From assembly GCA_010671905.1 (NCBI GenBank), contig JAAHII010000001.1, forward strand, positions 6,162,026 to 6,226,025: a stretch of 64,000 nt of DNA, read 5' to 3'. Of this stretch, positions 45,904-53,689 are shown in pieces. The translations under genes and the position numbers were made by a program. Within the stretch, counting starts at the first letter, position 1. Each line of letters starts with the position of its first letter. Under the pieces are notes generated by a model that saw only the letters and a list, made by a program, of their open reading frames with translations, made no database searches and was not told where the DNA came from. The stretch comes from Leptolyngbya sp. SIOISBB. GTDB lineage: Bacteria; Cyanobacteriota; Cyanobacteriia; Phormidesmidales; Phormidesmidaceae.

Positions 45904-46610
45904 GGGTTTAAAGACTGAAAAGACTCGCTAAACCCAGTCGACGTCATCAGCCTTGGCACGGCTAACCCTGACCGGAAGGCGACAGGAACGTCCGGAGAAC
46001 GGTGACGGCTGAGCTGCGAGCAACTCTTGCTTGTGCAAAAGAATCCTCCTGCACGAAACCTCGCCCGCCAAGCACTGTGCAGGACAATATTTCACTTTTA
46101 GAAAGCAACTTTATGCGAGCATCCTATCGATTTCAACAAGAGGTTAAGCAGCCCTTTTTAGCCACTTTATTGCGTAATTAGAAGAATAGAAAAAACTTAT
46201 AAAAACGGCATTTTTTATACAGTTTTTCCAAAGGATTTATCAATATGATGTTGGCATCAGCGTGACGAATGCTGGGAAATTATTTTTTCGGCACTTAGGT
46301 TCCTGGCATTGATTTTGGATGTTTCCTTAAATCAAGGATGTATCAGCAAAACTTGGATTGTTGACAGATGATTTCCAGAGGCTTTAAGCGATCGTCTTCT
46401 CATTTTTGGGAAGCACGGAAAGCTTTCATGCTGTCGTGAAATCCCGCTGTATCAAGGCGATGGGAAGCCTTGCAATCGCTATCACTCAGTCAACTGATTC
46501 GGTTTGATCGTGACCTTAAATCAACCTGACAGGCCTTAGAATTCAACTTCTGCCTGTCTATTTTGGAGTCTAAAGTGTTCGCTTGCTCTCAATAAACTTT
46601 GGAGATCCCT
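45904..46610. other. Gene-free stretch, partly structured
   Basis: About 700 bases with no convincing gene. From 45941 to 46012 TCAGCC pairs with GGCTGA around the internal CCGGA/TCCGG pair, which might be a small structured RNA. From about 46080 to 46300 the DNA is unusually AT-rich. Confidence 0.45.
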
Positions 46611-46946
46611 ATGCTCCCTCACATCGAAGTTGCCCCAGAGAATGCCCAGCAATTAGCCTTAGATTTCTTAGTGGATGAATGGAATCTATCGGTAAATGAT
46701 CGAGAATGGCTCACGGTGATCACGGCTCGATTGATTGGCGAGAGCTGGTATGTCGTGGAAATTGGCGTTGAAGGCTTGCCCGATAAATGGGCCATACAGG
46801 TTTATGACACCGGAGAATGCGACCCTGACTATACTTTTGTGTCACCGATCGCCACGCTTGACCCCTCCGAGGCTGAACTCATGCCGTCGGCGATCGCCAC
46901 AATGTTAGAGGCCGAGCGCCACACGTTATCCTCGACTCGGGTTTGA
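46611..46946 (+). CDS. Conserved-looking hypothetical protein upstream of modA
   Basis: A 111-residue acidic soluble protein starting at ATG 46611 with GGAG 6 bases upstream. It has no membrane segment. The central part (GESWYVVEIGVEGLPDKWAIQVYDTGECDPDY, read in shorter pieces) looks like a small beta sheet. I do not recognise a family. It ends 22 bases before the modA start, so it may be the first gene of the molybdate operon. Confidence 0.65.
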   Translation: MLPHIEVAPENAQQLALDFLVDEWNLSVNDREWLTVITARLIGESWYVVEIGVEGLPDKWAIQVYDTGECDPDYTFVSPIATLDPSEAELMPSAIATMLEAERHTLSSTRV

Positions 46947-46968
46947 GGCATTGATCACATTGATCACT

Positions 46969-47784
46969 ATGAACCGACGCAACTTCACGGCTTTAGTAAT
47001 CTTGACCGCTAGCTTGAGTGCGATCGCCTGTACTCAAGCCCTGCCCCCATCCGCCCCGGTCGCAAGCCTGACATCCCCTAACCGCCGCCCATCAGTTGAA
47101 CTCACGGTCTCTGCTGCGGCTAGCGTGCAGGATGCGATGCGAGACATACAGGTGGCTTATCAGGAGGCGACTCCCCAGGTCACCATCACTTACAACTTTG
47201 GTTCGTCAGGCTCCTTAGCGCAGCAAATTACACAAGGTGCGCCAGTCGATGTCTTTCTCTCTGCATCACCGATGTGGATGGATGACTTAGAGAGCAAAGG
47301 CGAGATTATGGCGGGCTCACGTCAAAATTTGCTGCAAAATGCGATGACCTTAGTGGTGCCCAAGCATGCCACGGATATGGCCAGCTTCCAAGATTTGTCA
47401 ACGGACCGAGCGCGCAAAATTGCGATGGGTGAACCCGAAAGCGTCCCCGCTGGGCAGTACGCCAAAGAGGTGCTGGCAGCCCTCGATATCTTTGAGGCGA
47501 TTCAGCCCAAACTCGTATTTGCCAAAGATGTGCGCCAGGTGCTCGCGTATGTCGAGACCGGCAATGTCGACGCTGGTTTGGTATACGCTACCGATGCGCA
47601 GGTGTCTGACCGCGTGCAGGCGATCGCTACTGCACCAGCGACCAGCCACGCTCCCATCATTTATCCGCTCGCCGTCGTGCAGGATAGTGATGAGACTGAG
47701 GCCGCTCAAGCCTTTGTTGAGTTTTTGGCCAGTGCACCGGCGACGGCCATTTTTCAGGGCTATGGCTTTGGTATGGCAGAATAG
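46969..47784 (+). CDS. modA: Molybdate ABC transporter, substrate-binding lipoprotein
   Basis: A 271-residue periplasmic molybdate-binding protein anchored as a lipoprotein: signal MNRRNFTALVILTASLSAIAC, with lipobox SAIAC. The mature part shows ModA marks: LTVSAAASVQDAMRDI, FGSSGSLAQQITQGAPVDVFLSA, VPAGQYAKEVL and DAGLVYATDA. The ATG at 46969 gives the cleanest signal peptide. It heads the transport genes modA-modBC on one strand. Confidence 0.95.
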   Translation: MNRRNFTALVILTASLSAIACTQALPPSAPVASLTSPNRRPSVELTVSAAASVQDAMRDIQVAYQEATPQVTITYNFGSSGSLAQQITQGAPVDVFLSASPMWMDDLESKGEIMAGSRQNLLQNAMTLVVPKHATDMASFQDLSTDRARKIAMGEPESVPAGQYAKEVLAALDIFEAIQPKLVFAKDVRQVLAYVETGNVDAGLVYATDAQVSDRVQAIATAPATSHAPIIYPLAVVQDSDETEAAQAFVEFLASAPATAIFQGYGFGMAE

Positions 47785-47843
47785 CGCCTCGACTGGGTTC
47801 AAATCAGAGCGATGGATGCTCAGCGTCATTTGGAGCCATGCTG

Positions 47844-48740
47844 ATGCCGATGCCGGATGATCTGACGCCGCTTTGGATTTCGCTTAAAACGGCCCTCGTC
47901 GCTACGGTGCTGGCGGCAATTTTGGGCATCACGATCGCCCGCTGGATGATGAGCTATCGGGGCCGCGCTCGCGGGTGGATTGATGGTCTGCTGACGCTGC
48001 CACTGGTACTACCCCCCACGGTCATCGGCTTCTTATTGCTGCTGCTCTTAGGGAAAAACAGTCCCCTGGGTCAATGGCTAGACCAAATCGGCATCTCGCT
48101 TATTTTTACCTGGACGGCCACGGCGATCGCCGCCACCATCGTGGCCTTTCCGCTGATGTACAAAACTGTACTCAGTGCCTTTGAGCAGGTGGATTTGAAC
48201 CTGATCAGTTCAGCTCGGACCCTGGGCGCATCGGAATGGCGAATTTTTTGGCAAGTGCTGTTACCGCTTGCCTGGCCAGGGGTTTTAGCCGGCACAGTGT
48301 TGGCCTTTGCCCGGGCGTTAGGAGAGTTTGGAGCCACCCTGATGGTGGGGGGTAGCATTCCCGGTGTGACCCAGACCGTTCCCATCGCCATCTTTTTTGC
48401 GGCTGAGGCGGGGCGTATGGGGGTCGCCTTGGCTTGGGTCTTACTGATGATCGTCATTTCCCTCGCGGTCATTGCAGGCATTAATCAAGGCAATCAGCAG
48501 CGATCGCCCCAATTAACTCACCCCCCTAGGGTGATGCAGCGACTTTTTAACGGGCTCTACTTTGGCTATTTCAAGGTGCAACAGTTTGGTCTAAGGCCCA
48601 TGGGACAGCAACCTCAGCCGCGATCTCTCACAGCTTCCCCCAGCAGCCCTATCCCAGTTCTCCCCATCCCTCCCTCAAGCCGTTCACCCAGCCCACAGTC
48701 CACAAGGGCAGGCCCCAGCGGTCAGATCGCCTACCGTTGA
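47844..48740 (+). CDS. modB: Molybdate ABC transporter permease ModB (front part of a frameshifted modBC)
   Basis: Residues 1-225 are a standard ModB permease with five or six helices and the EAA loop SSARTLGASEWRIFWQVLLPLAWPGVL followed by GEFGATLMVGG. It then enters a Pro/Ser-rich tail and stops at 48740. The frame one base over is open from 48595, carries another Pro/Ala-rich linker and runs straight into ModC. This suggests an original ModB-ModC fusion, as known in other cyanobacteria, broken by one extra base between 48595 and 48740 (the C5 run at 48637-48641 is a candidate). ATG 47844 is 8 bases after GGAG. Confidence 0.85.
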   Translation: MPMPDDLTPLWISLKTALVATVLAAILGITIARWMMSYRGRARGWIDGLLTLPLVLPPTVIGFLLLLLLGKNSPLGQWLDQIGISLIFTWTATAIAATIVAFPLMYKTVLSAFEQVDLNLISSARTLGASEWRIFWQVLLPLAWPGVLAGTVLAFARALGEFGATLMVGGSIPGVTQTVPIAIFFAAEAGRMGVALAWVLLMIVISLAVIAGINQGNQQRSPQLTHPPRVMQRLFNGLYFGYFKVQQFGLRPMGQQPQPRSLTASPSSPIPVLPIPPSSRSPSPQSTRAGPSGQIAYR

Positions 48741-48762
48741 TCCAGAAAATACGGCTCCCGAG

Positions 48763-49901
48763 TTGGCCGCGCCTCTCCAGCCCTCATCCCAAGCACTACT
48801 CAACCCCAATACCCCCCGCTCTCCAAGTCAGACTGAACTACGGGTCAAGTTAGAGAAACAAGTGCCGGGATTCCGACTCCAGGTACGCTTTCGCGCGACC
48901 GATGAACCCTTAGGGTTATTAGGGGCTTCGGGCTCTGGCAAAAGCATGATCTTACGCTGCATCGCTGGACTCGAAACGCCCTCTCAAGGTCGGATTGTGT
49001 TGAATGGGCGGGTGCTGTTTGATTCGCAGCAACGCATTAATGTGCCGAGTCGCGATCGCAAAGTGGGTCTGGTGTTTCAGCACTACGCACTGTTTCCGCA
49101 TCTCACCGTGGCGCAAAATATTGCCTTTGGCATGGGGGAAATACCCCAAACAAAACGCGCTTCAGAAGTGGTGCGATATCTCGACCTGATGGGGTTGACG
49201 GGAATGGGCGATCGCTACCCCCACCAACTCTCTGGCGGTCAACAACAGCGGGTGGCCCTGGCCCGGGCGCTGGCCATCCGCCCTCAGATTTTGCTGATGG
49301 ATGAACCGCTCTCTGCCCTTGATACCTACCTGCGGAGTCATATCGAAAAGTTGCTGGTAGAAGTCCTCACCAGCTATCAGGGCGTCACCCTCTTCATTAC
49401 CCATAAGTTAGAAGAGGCTTACCGTATCTGCTCGAATCTATTGGTGCTATCCGCCGGAGAAGTTTTGGCGAATGGTGCCAAGGAGGAGATTTTTCAGCGC
49501 CCGCCGACTTACGAAGTGGCTCAGGTCACTGAATGTAAAAACTTCTCGCGAGCTCGACAAGTGGATGCCAATCATATTGAGGCGATCGATTGGAACTGTG
49601 CCTTAGAGGTGATCGATCCACTGCCATCCTCCCCCCTTCTATGTCGGTTTACGCGCTCACCATGTCCAGTTTTTGCGTAAAGGCAATCAAAGTAATACCT
49701 TTCCTGGTTGGCTGACCATGCTTACCGAAACCCAGCACAAGGTGAGCCTTTACATCAAGCTCCATAGCCCGCCGGACTCCCCCCATGACTATCATTTTAC
49801 AAGCCGAGGTCTATCGTGAAAAGTGGGATCTCCTACAAACTCGGGAACAGCCGTGGCACGTTCGCTTAAACCCAGTTCATCTCATGCCGATGACCCAATA
49901 G
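48763..49901 (+). pseudogene. modC: Molybdate transporter ATPase ModC, frameshifted (rear part of modBC)
   Basis: The ATPase core is intact: Walker A GASGSGKSM, Q-loop VFQHYALFPHL, signature LSGGQQQRVALARAL, Walker B ILLMDEPLSALD, and H-loop FITHKLEEA. The listed start is a TTG with no good ribosome site, which fits a former fusion. The open frame ends at 49680, but the C-terminal TOBE-like domain continues in other frames: drop one base of C6 at 49631-49636 to read FYVGLRAHHVQF, then one of T4 at 49795-49798 to read LQAEVYREKWDLLQ, ending at 49901. With the linker repaired too, modBC is exactly 685 codons. Confidence 0.85.
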
Positions 49902-49969
49902 TTTCACCCTCATCGGAGCCAGTAAATTCCGCATCTAGCCAGGATTTGCCCCAAAAGTGATTTACCCTC

Positions 49970-49998
49970 TTGACAAGCAAATACAAAAACCGTATATT
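49970..49998 (+). promoter_or_regulatory. Strong promoter of the DUF4278 operon
   Basis: TTGACA (49970-49975) and TATATT (49993-49998) are separated by exactly 17 bases, a near-consensus sigma-70 promoter. It ends about 18 bases before the first riboswitch aptamer, so the transcript would start at or just before the aptamer. Confidence 0.8.
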
Positions 49999-50015
49999 TG
50001 GATACAGAAAGCAAA

Positions 50016-50129
50016 TCGTTCATCCAACCAGCATATCTGGCTAGGACGGAAGTAGGAGAGAACCCTCTGAAGGAACGCGCCTCTTTCACTACACGATCAA
50101 CATCTCTGTTGTCATTTGGAGGCGAAATA
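50016..50129 (+). promoter_or_regulatory. Glutamine-riboswitch-type leader 1 (glnA / Downstream-peptide RNA)
   Basis: The aptamer (50016-50081) has the family blocks in order: TCGTTCATCC, AGGACGGAAGTAGGAGA, and CTGAAGGAACGCGCC. CGTTC (50017-50021) pairs with GAACG (50073-50077) to close stem P1. CGCCTC just after P1 (50078-50083) can pair with GAGGCG (50119-50124), the ribosome-binding region, giving a translational switch. In Synechocystis, relatives bind glutamine and switch on small inhibitors of glutamine synthetase. Confidence 0.93.
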
Positions 50130-50300
50130 ATGAGCTTACGTTATCGTGGTGCAGAATACGAACCCTGCAAAGCCGGTTTTAACTATTTTGAAGAAGTGAT
50201 TGGGACCTACCGAGGTGCTCCTGTTACTCGTCGAGTTGCCACTAATGCTCCAAGTCAGCATGTTGACGGCTTGACTTACCGTGGTGCCAAGGTTCGCTAA
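50130..50300 (+). CDS. DUF4278 protein, copy 1
   Basis: A 56-residue protein: MSLRYRGAEYEPCKAGFNY, then IGTYRGAPVTRR and a C-terminus DGLTYRGAKVR. The YRGxxY/YRGAxV motif recurs three times, typical of cyanobacterial DUF4278. No membrane segment and no known activity. GGAGG lies 8 bases before the ATG and is partly sequestered by the leader. This copy differs most from the other two, notably CKAGFNYFE instead of TPQVQLTE. Such short proteins behind glutamine riboswitches may act as nitrogen-status effectors (inference). Confidence 0.92.
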   Translation: MSLRYRGAEYEPCKAGFNYFEEVIGTYRGAPVTRRVATNAPSQHVDGLTYRGAKVR

Positions 50301-50317
50301 AACTGTTTGTCGCTAAA

Positions 50318-50422
50318 TCGTTCATCCGACCAGGGTATCTGGCTAGGACGGAAGTAAGAGAACTTCTCTGAAGGAACGCGCCTCTCAATTCTCTACAAAT
50401 CATTCATTAAGAGGCGAAAATC
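50318..50422 (+). promoter_or_regulatory. Glutamine-riboswitch-type leader 2
   Basis: The same blocks as leader 1: TCGTTCATCC, AGGACGGAAGTAAGAGA, CTGAAGGAACGCGCC (50318-50382). P1 is CGTTC (50319-50323) with GAACG (50374-50378). CGCCTCT then faces AGAGGCG located 6 bases before the ATG, an even longer anti-SD/SD pairing (7 bp). The leader follows the first stop by only 17 bases. Confidence 0.93.
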
Positions 50423-50593
50423 ATGACCCTACGTTATCGCGGTGTTGAGTACAGCACTAAAACCCCTCAAGTTCAACTCACTGAAGAAGTGATCGGCCAA
50501 TATCGTGGCGCGACTGTCAGCCGTCATGTAGCTCAGAATTTGCATGCTGACCACGTTGATGGTTTAACTTATCGTGGTGCCAAGGTTCGCTAG
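50423..50593 (+). CDS. DUF4278 protein, copy 2
   Basis: A 56-residue protein: MTLRYRGVEYSTKTPQVQL, IGQYRGATVSRHVAQNLHAD, DGLTYRGAKVR. It keeps the three YRG motifs. The C-terminal codons and the downstream spacer match copy 1, while the body matches copy 3, so this middle unit looks like the product of unequal exchange. Start is exactly 293 bases after copy 1. Too short to be picked out by usual length cut-offs. Confidence 0.92.
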   Translation: MTLRYRGVEYSTKTPQVQLTEEVIGQYRGATVSRHVAQNLHADHVDGLTYRGAKVR

Positions 50594-50610
50594 AACCGGC
50601 TGTCGTTAAA

Positions 50611-50715
50611 TCGTTCATCCGACCAGGGTATCTGGCCAGGACGGAAGTAAGAGGATTTCTCTGAAGGAACGCGCCTCTCAATTCTCTACAAATCATTCAT
50701 TAAGAGGCGAAAATC
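50611..50715 (+). promoter_or_regulatory. Glutamine-riboswitch-type leader 3
   Basis: Nearly identical to leader 2: TCGTTCATCC, AGGACGGAAGTAAGAGG, CTGAAGGAACGCGCC (50611-50675), P1 CGTTC (50612-50616) with GAACG (50667-50671). The CGCCTCT/AGAGGCG pairing before the ATG is unchanged, although the P2/P3 arm has small differences (GGATTTCTC for GAACTTCTC). Confidence 0.93.
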
Positions 50716-50886
50716 ATGACCCTACGTTATCGCGGTGTTGAGTACAGCACTAAAACCCCTCAAGTTCAACTCACTGAAGAAGTGATCGGCCAATATCGTG
50801 GCGCGACTGTCACCCGTCATGTGGCTCAGAATTTGCATGCTGACCACGTTGATGGTCTTGTCTATCGCGGTGCAGTCGTTAAATAG
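50716..50886 (+). CDS. DUF4278 protein, copy 3
   Basis: A 56-residue protein differing from copy 2 at one central residue (ATVTRHV for ATVSRHV) and in the C-terminus (DGLVYRGAVVK instead of DGLTYRGAKVR). It begins exactly 293 bases after copy 2. The near-identity of leaders and bodies shows recent duplication. The last unit is followed by a terminator. Confidence 0.92.
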   Translation: MTLRYRGVEYSTKTPQVQLTEEVIGQYRGATVTRHVAQNLHADHVDGLVYRGAVVK

Positions 50887-50951
50887 GCTGGCGATCTTCC
50901 TGATGGGGAAGAGAAGCATTCTGGAGTAACAAAAACTTTGGGAGTTGAGAA

Positions 50952-50974
50952 AGGCGCCTGCGGGTGTCTTTTTT
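50952..50974 (+). terminator. Rho-independent terminator of the DUF4278 operon
   Basis: AGGCGCC pairs with GGGTGTCT (G-U pairs included) around a short loop and is followed by TTTTTT at 50969-50974. It lies 65 bases past the last DUF4278 stop. Confidence 0.75.
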
Positions 50975-51077
50975 CTTAACCTTTTGTTGCTACTGTATGG
51001 GTTGAGGTTATTTAGCTTGCGGCTAGTCTGGCGTTGATGACGGATCTAGCGGCAGGTTGGGGAGTGCCAGCCAACTC

Positions 51078-52469
51078 ATGGACGTAGCAAACGAATGGTT
51101 TCTGGTTTCTGGCGCGATCGCAAGCTTTGGCTTGGGCTGGCTTTTACGAGGCGTTGTTCACAGACAACCGCTCGCTCGCTCTGCCACAACGATACCTTCA
51201 CCAACGGCATCTGCTGATCAAGCTGCCAACGCTGAATCACCCTCGACGCTTCGCTCCACTGACCTCACTAGCTACGACTTGCTGCAACAGGCACCCGTCG
51301 GCTATTTAGAAGTTGACGATGAAAATCAGCTGATTTGGATTAATCCGCTAGCGAGCCAGATGTTGGGCATCCCGATGGTTAATCAGAGTGGGGAACCGAC
51401 TAGCCCTCTCTCACCGAGACTGCTGCTAGAACTGGTACGGTCATTTGAGCTCGACCAACTGATTGAACAGACTCGCCAAGCCCAGCGATCGTGCCAACGT
51501 GACTGGGTTTTAAATTTAGTGTCACCTGATCCGATTAATCCTAACGAGGGGATTGCTTATCCGTTGCGCGGTTGGGGGATGCCTTTACCGAATCACCATG
51601 TCGGTATTTTTCTCGAAAACCGACAGGAAGCAGAAACTCTCGTGCAGCAGCGCAATCGCTGGACCTCAGATGTGGCTCACGAGCTCAAAACGCCTTTAAC
51701 ATCCATTCGGTTGGTGGCAGAAACCTTGAGAGAGCGGGTCGACCCAACTTTGCAACAGTGGCTAGATCGTCTCCTGAATGAAATCTTGCGCCTCAGCAAT
51801 CTAGTCGAAGATTTGCTCAACCTCAGTCGGCTAGAACGGAGTGGGGGCACTGGCCTAACCCTTAAGCCAGTAGAGGTGCCGCGGTTGATTTTGGCGGCTT
51901 GGCAAGGGTTAGAACCTCTGGCCGACATGAAGCAGGTAGAAATCGCCTACGAAGGTCCTGAAGAACTGATTGTGCAACTCGATGAACCGTTGATGCACCG
52001 GGTGTTCATCAACCTCATCGACAATGCGATCAAGTACAGTCCGCAGGAAGGCACAATTTATATTCGGGCCACGGTTGAGCCGGAATCGGCGATCGCTGAC
52101 TCTGGCTCAACGACAGGGAATTCACAGCAACTACGAGTCGATGTCATTGATGAAGGCAATGGCTTTCAAGACAGCGATTTACCCCACATTTTCAATCGGT
52201 TTTACCGTGCCGATACGTCTCGGAAACGTCCCATGGCCGACCATTCAGCCTCGCCATTAATTCAATCCCCAAATTTCGCTAATTTGCTTAGCAGTGGTGC
52301 TGGTCTCGGGCTCGCCATCTCACAGCAAATTGCCGAGGCTCACGGTGGCCGGTTACTGGCCCAAAACCATCCAGAAACCGGCGGTGGTTGGTTGAGCATT
52401 TTGATGACCACTAAGCCACTTTCATTACAAGAAGCGAGTGCGGTCAAACAGTCCTCTGCTCAGTCTTGA
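51078..52469 (+). CDS. SphS/PhoR-like sensor histidine kinase
   Basis: A 463-residue kinase with an N-terminal membrane anchor (WFLVSGAIASFGLGWLLRGV), a low-complexity Ser/Thr/Ala linker, a PAS domain (LLQQAPVGYLEVDDENQLIWINPLA), the phosphoacceptor H-box VAHELKTPLTSI, N-box NLIDNAIKYSP, G1 IDEGNGF and G2 GAGLGLAIS. The order matches the phosphate sensor SphS/PhoR; no response regulator gene is next to it. ATG 51078 is preferred, with a TTG at 51057 also in frame. Phosphate sensing is inference by similarity. Confidence 0.85.
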   Translation: MDVANEWFLVSGAIASFGLGWLLRGVVHRQPLARSATTIPSPTASADQAANAESPSTLRSTDLTSYDLLQQAPVGYLEVDDENQLIWINPLASQMLGIPMVNQSGEPTSPLSPRLLLELVRSFELDQLIEQTRQAQRSCQRDWVLNLVSPDPINPNEGIAYPLRGWGMPLPNHHVGIFLENRQEAETLVQQRNRWTSDVAHELKTPLTSIRLVAETLRERVDPTLQQWLDRLLNEILRLSNLVEDLLNLSRLERSGGTGLTLKPVEVPRLILAAWQGLEPLADMKQVEIAYEGPEELIVQLDEPLMHRVFINLIDNAIKYSPQEGTIYIRATVEPESAIADSGSTTGNSQQLRVDVIDEGNGFQDSDLPHIFNRFYRADTSRKRPMADHSASPLIQSPNFANLLSSGAGLGLAISQQIAEAHGGRLLAQNHPETGGGWLSILMTTKPLSLQEASAVKQSSAQS

Positions 52470-52777
52470 TCCGTCACGAGGTTAAGTGTCATCCGCAATG
52501 GCAACACCTCGAACAAACCTATTATCTGGCCCAAAAATCATCAGCAAAATCCCGTAATTTTTAGCCACTATATGAATTCTTGAAGAAGACTGCACAACAC
52601 AAGTGTCGGCAGCAAATTCAGCGGGATACATTGAAGTATCAAGTTTTTGGCAGACTCTAGTAATGGCCCTATTGGAGCTGACTCAGTGAGTATCCAGTAC
52701 GTGGCGATACTGGCAACGCCGATCCACAAACACAAGTGGGTTTTAACTGCTGTTGGTGCACCTTCCCCATTAATATC
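52470..52777. other. Gene-free stretch
   Basis: About 310 bases between the kinase and the TPR gene. No repeat, RNA or clear promoter was recognised. Confidence 0.45.
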
Positions 52778-53689
52778 GTGGCTGTTTCTCAAACCCAAGC
52801 AACTCAAATTTGGCATGGTCAAGCTCATGCCCTATTGAATATTGGTCGGTATCGCTCGGCGATTGAACGCTATGAACAAGTTTTAGCGGCTAACCCCACA
52901 GACGCCAAAGCTTGGATGGAGAAAGGCTATGCCTTGTGTGCATTAGGCCAATACGTGATCGCTCTGCAAAGTTTTCAGCAAGCGATTAAACTCGCCCCTA
53001 AACAGGCAAGAGCCTGGCACGGTCAAGGTATTGCGCATGCTAGAACCAATGACTTTGAGGCGGCTTTAAGGAGTTTTGATCGAACGATCGCGCTGAATCA
53101 GCATGATGGCAAAGCCTGGCGTAATCGGGGGAATGCTTTATTACGTCTCAATCGGTATCCAGAAGCCGCTGATTGCTTTAACGAACTCATTCAGCAGGAA
53201 CCCGATAACTACTATGCCTGGTATGACCGCGCGATCGCGCTAGCTGCCATGCGTCGTTTCCACGATGCCCTCAGTTGTCTAGATACGACTGTGGCCATTA
53301 AGCCCAATTGTTACTATGCCTGGACCTATCGGGGTGTCATGCTGAACAAGTTACATCGGTTTCGCGATGCCCTGGACAGTTTTGACCGCTCACTGCGATG
53401 TCGGGTGCCGAATCCTAATGCCTGGTACGGCAAAGCATCGACCTTTGCTCTGCAGGGCAAGGCCGCTGACGCGGCTCGTTGGCTGCGCAATGCGATCGCA
53501 GTGAATCCCAGCTTGTATCGAATCATGGTCCGAACGGATCCGAACTTCAGCATCATCATCAAGAGTCCAGAAATTCAAGCAGTCATTAGTGCTAAGCATC
53601 ATTCAGCCGAACTGACCGCCAAATCTTCTATAGAATGGCGGCAGTATTCTTCGCTGGCAGATGGCCCGAACTCCCCATTTAACCTTTGA
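52778..53689 (+). CDS. TPR-repeat protein
   Basis: A 303-residue soluble protein with about six tetratricopeptide repeats from residue 12 to 230, e.g. ALLNIGRYRSAIERYEQVLAANP and ALCALGQYVIALQSFQQAIKLAP. GTG at 52778 is the likely start because the upstream residues are Cys-rich and unlike the family. Its last 29 bases overlap the helicase gene in another frame, which suggests translational coupling. No signal peptide. Confidence 0.82.
   Translation: MAVSQTQATQIWHGQAHALLNIGRYRSAIERYEQVLAANPTDAKAWMEKGYALCALGQYVIALQSFQQAIKLAPKQARAWHGQGIAHARTNDFEAALRSFDRTIALNQHDGKAWRNRGNALLRLNRYPEAADCFNELIQQEPDNYYAWYDRAIALAAMRRFHDALSCLDTTVAIKPNCYYAWTYRGVMLNKLHRFRDALDSFDRSLRCRVPNPNAWYGKASTFALQGKAADAARWLRNAIAVNPSLYRIMVRTDPNFSIIIKSPEIQAVISAKHHSAELTAKSSIEWRQYSSLADGPNSPFNL

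Noticed and set aside
45960-46030. SRP (4.5S) RNA because of CCGGAAGG
   Set aside because: The conserved GGTCAGGTCCGGAAGGAAGCAGC apical region is not present beyond the short match.
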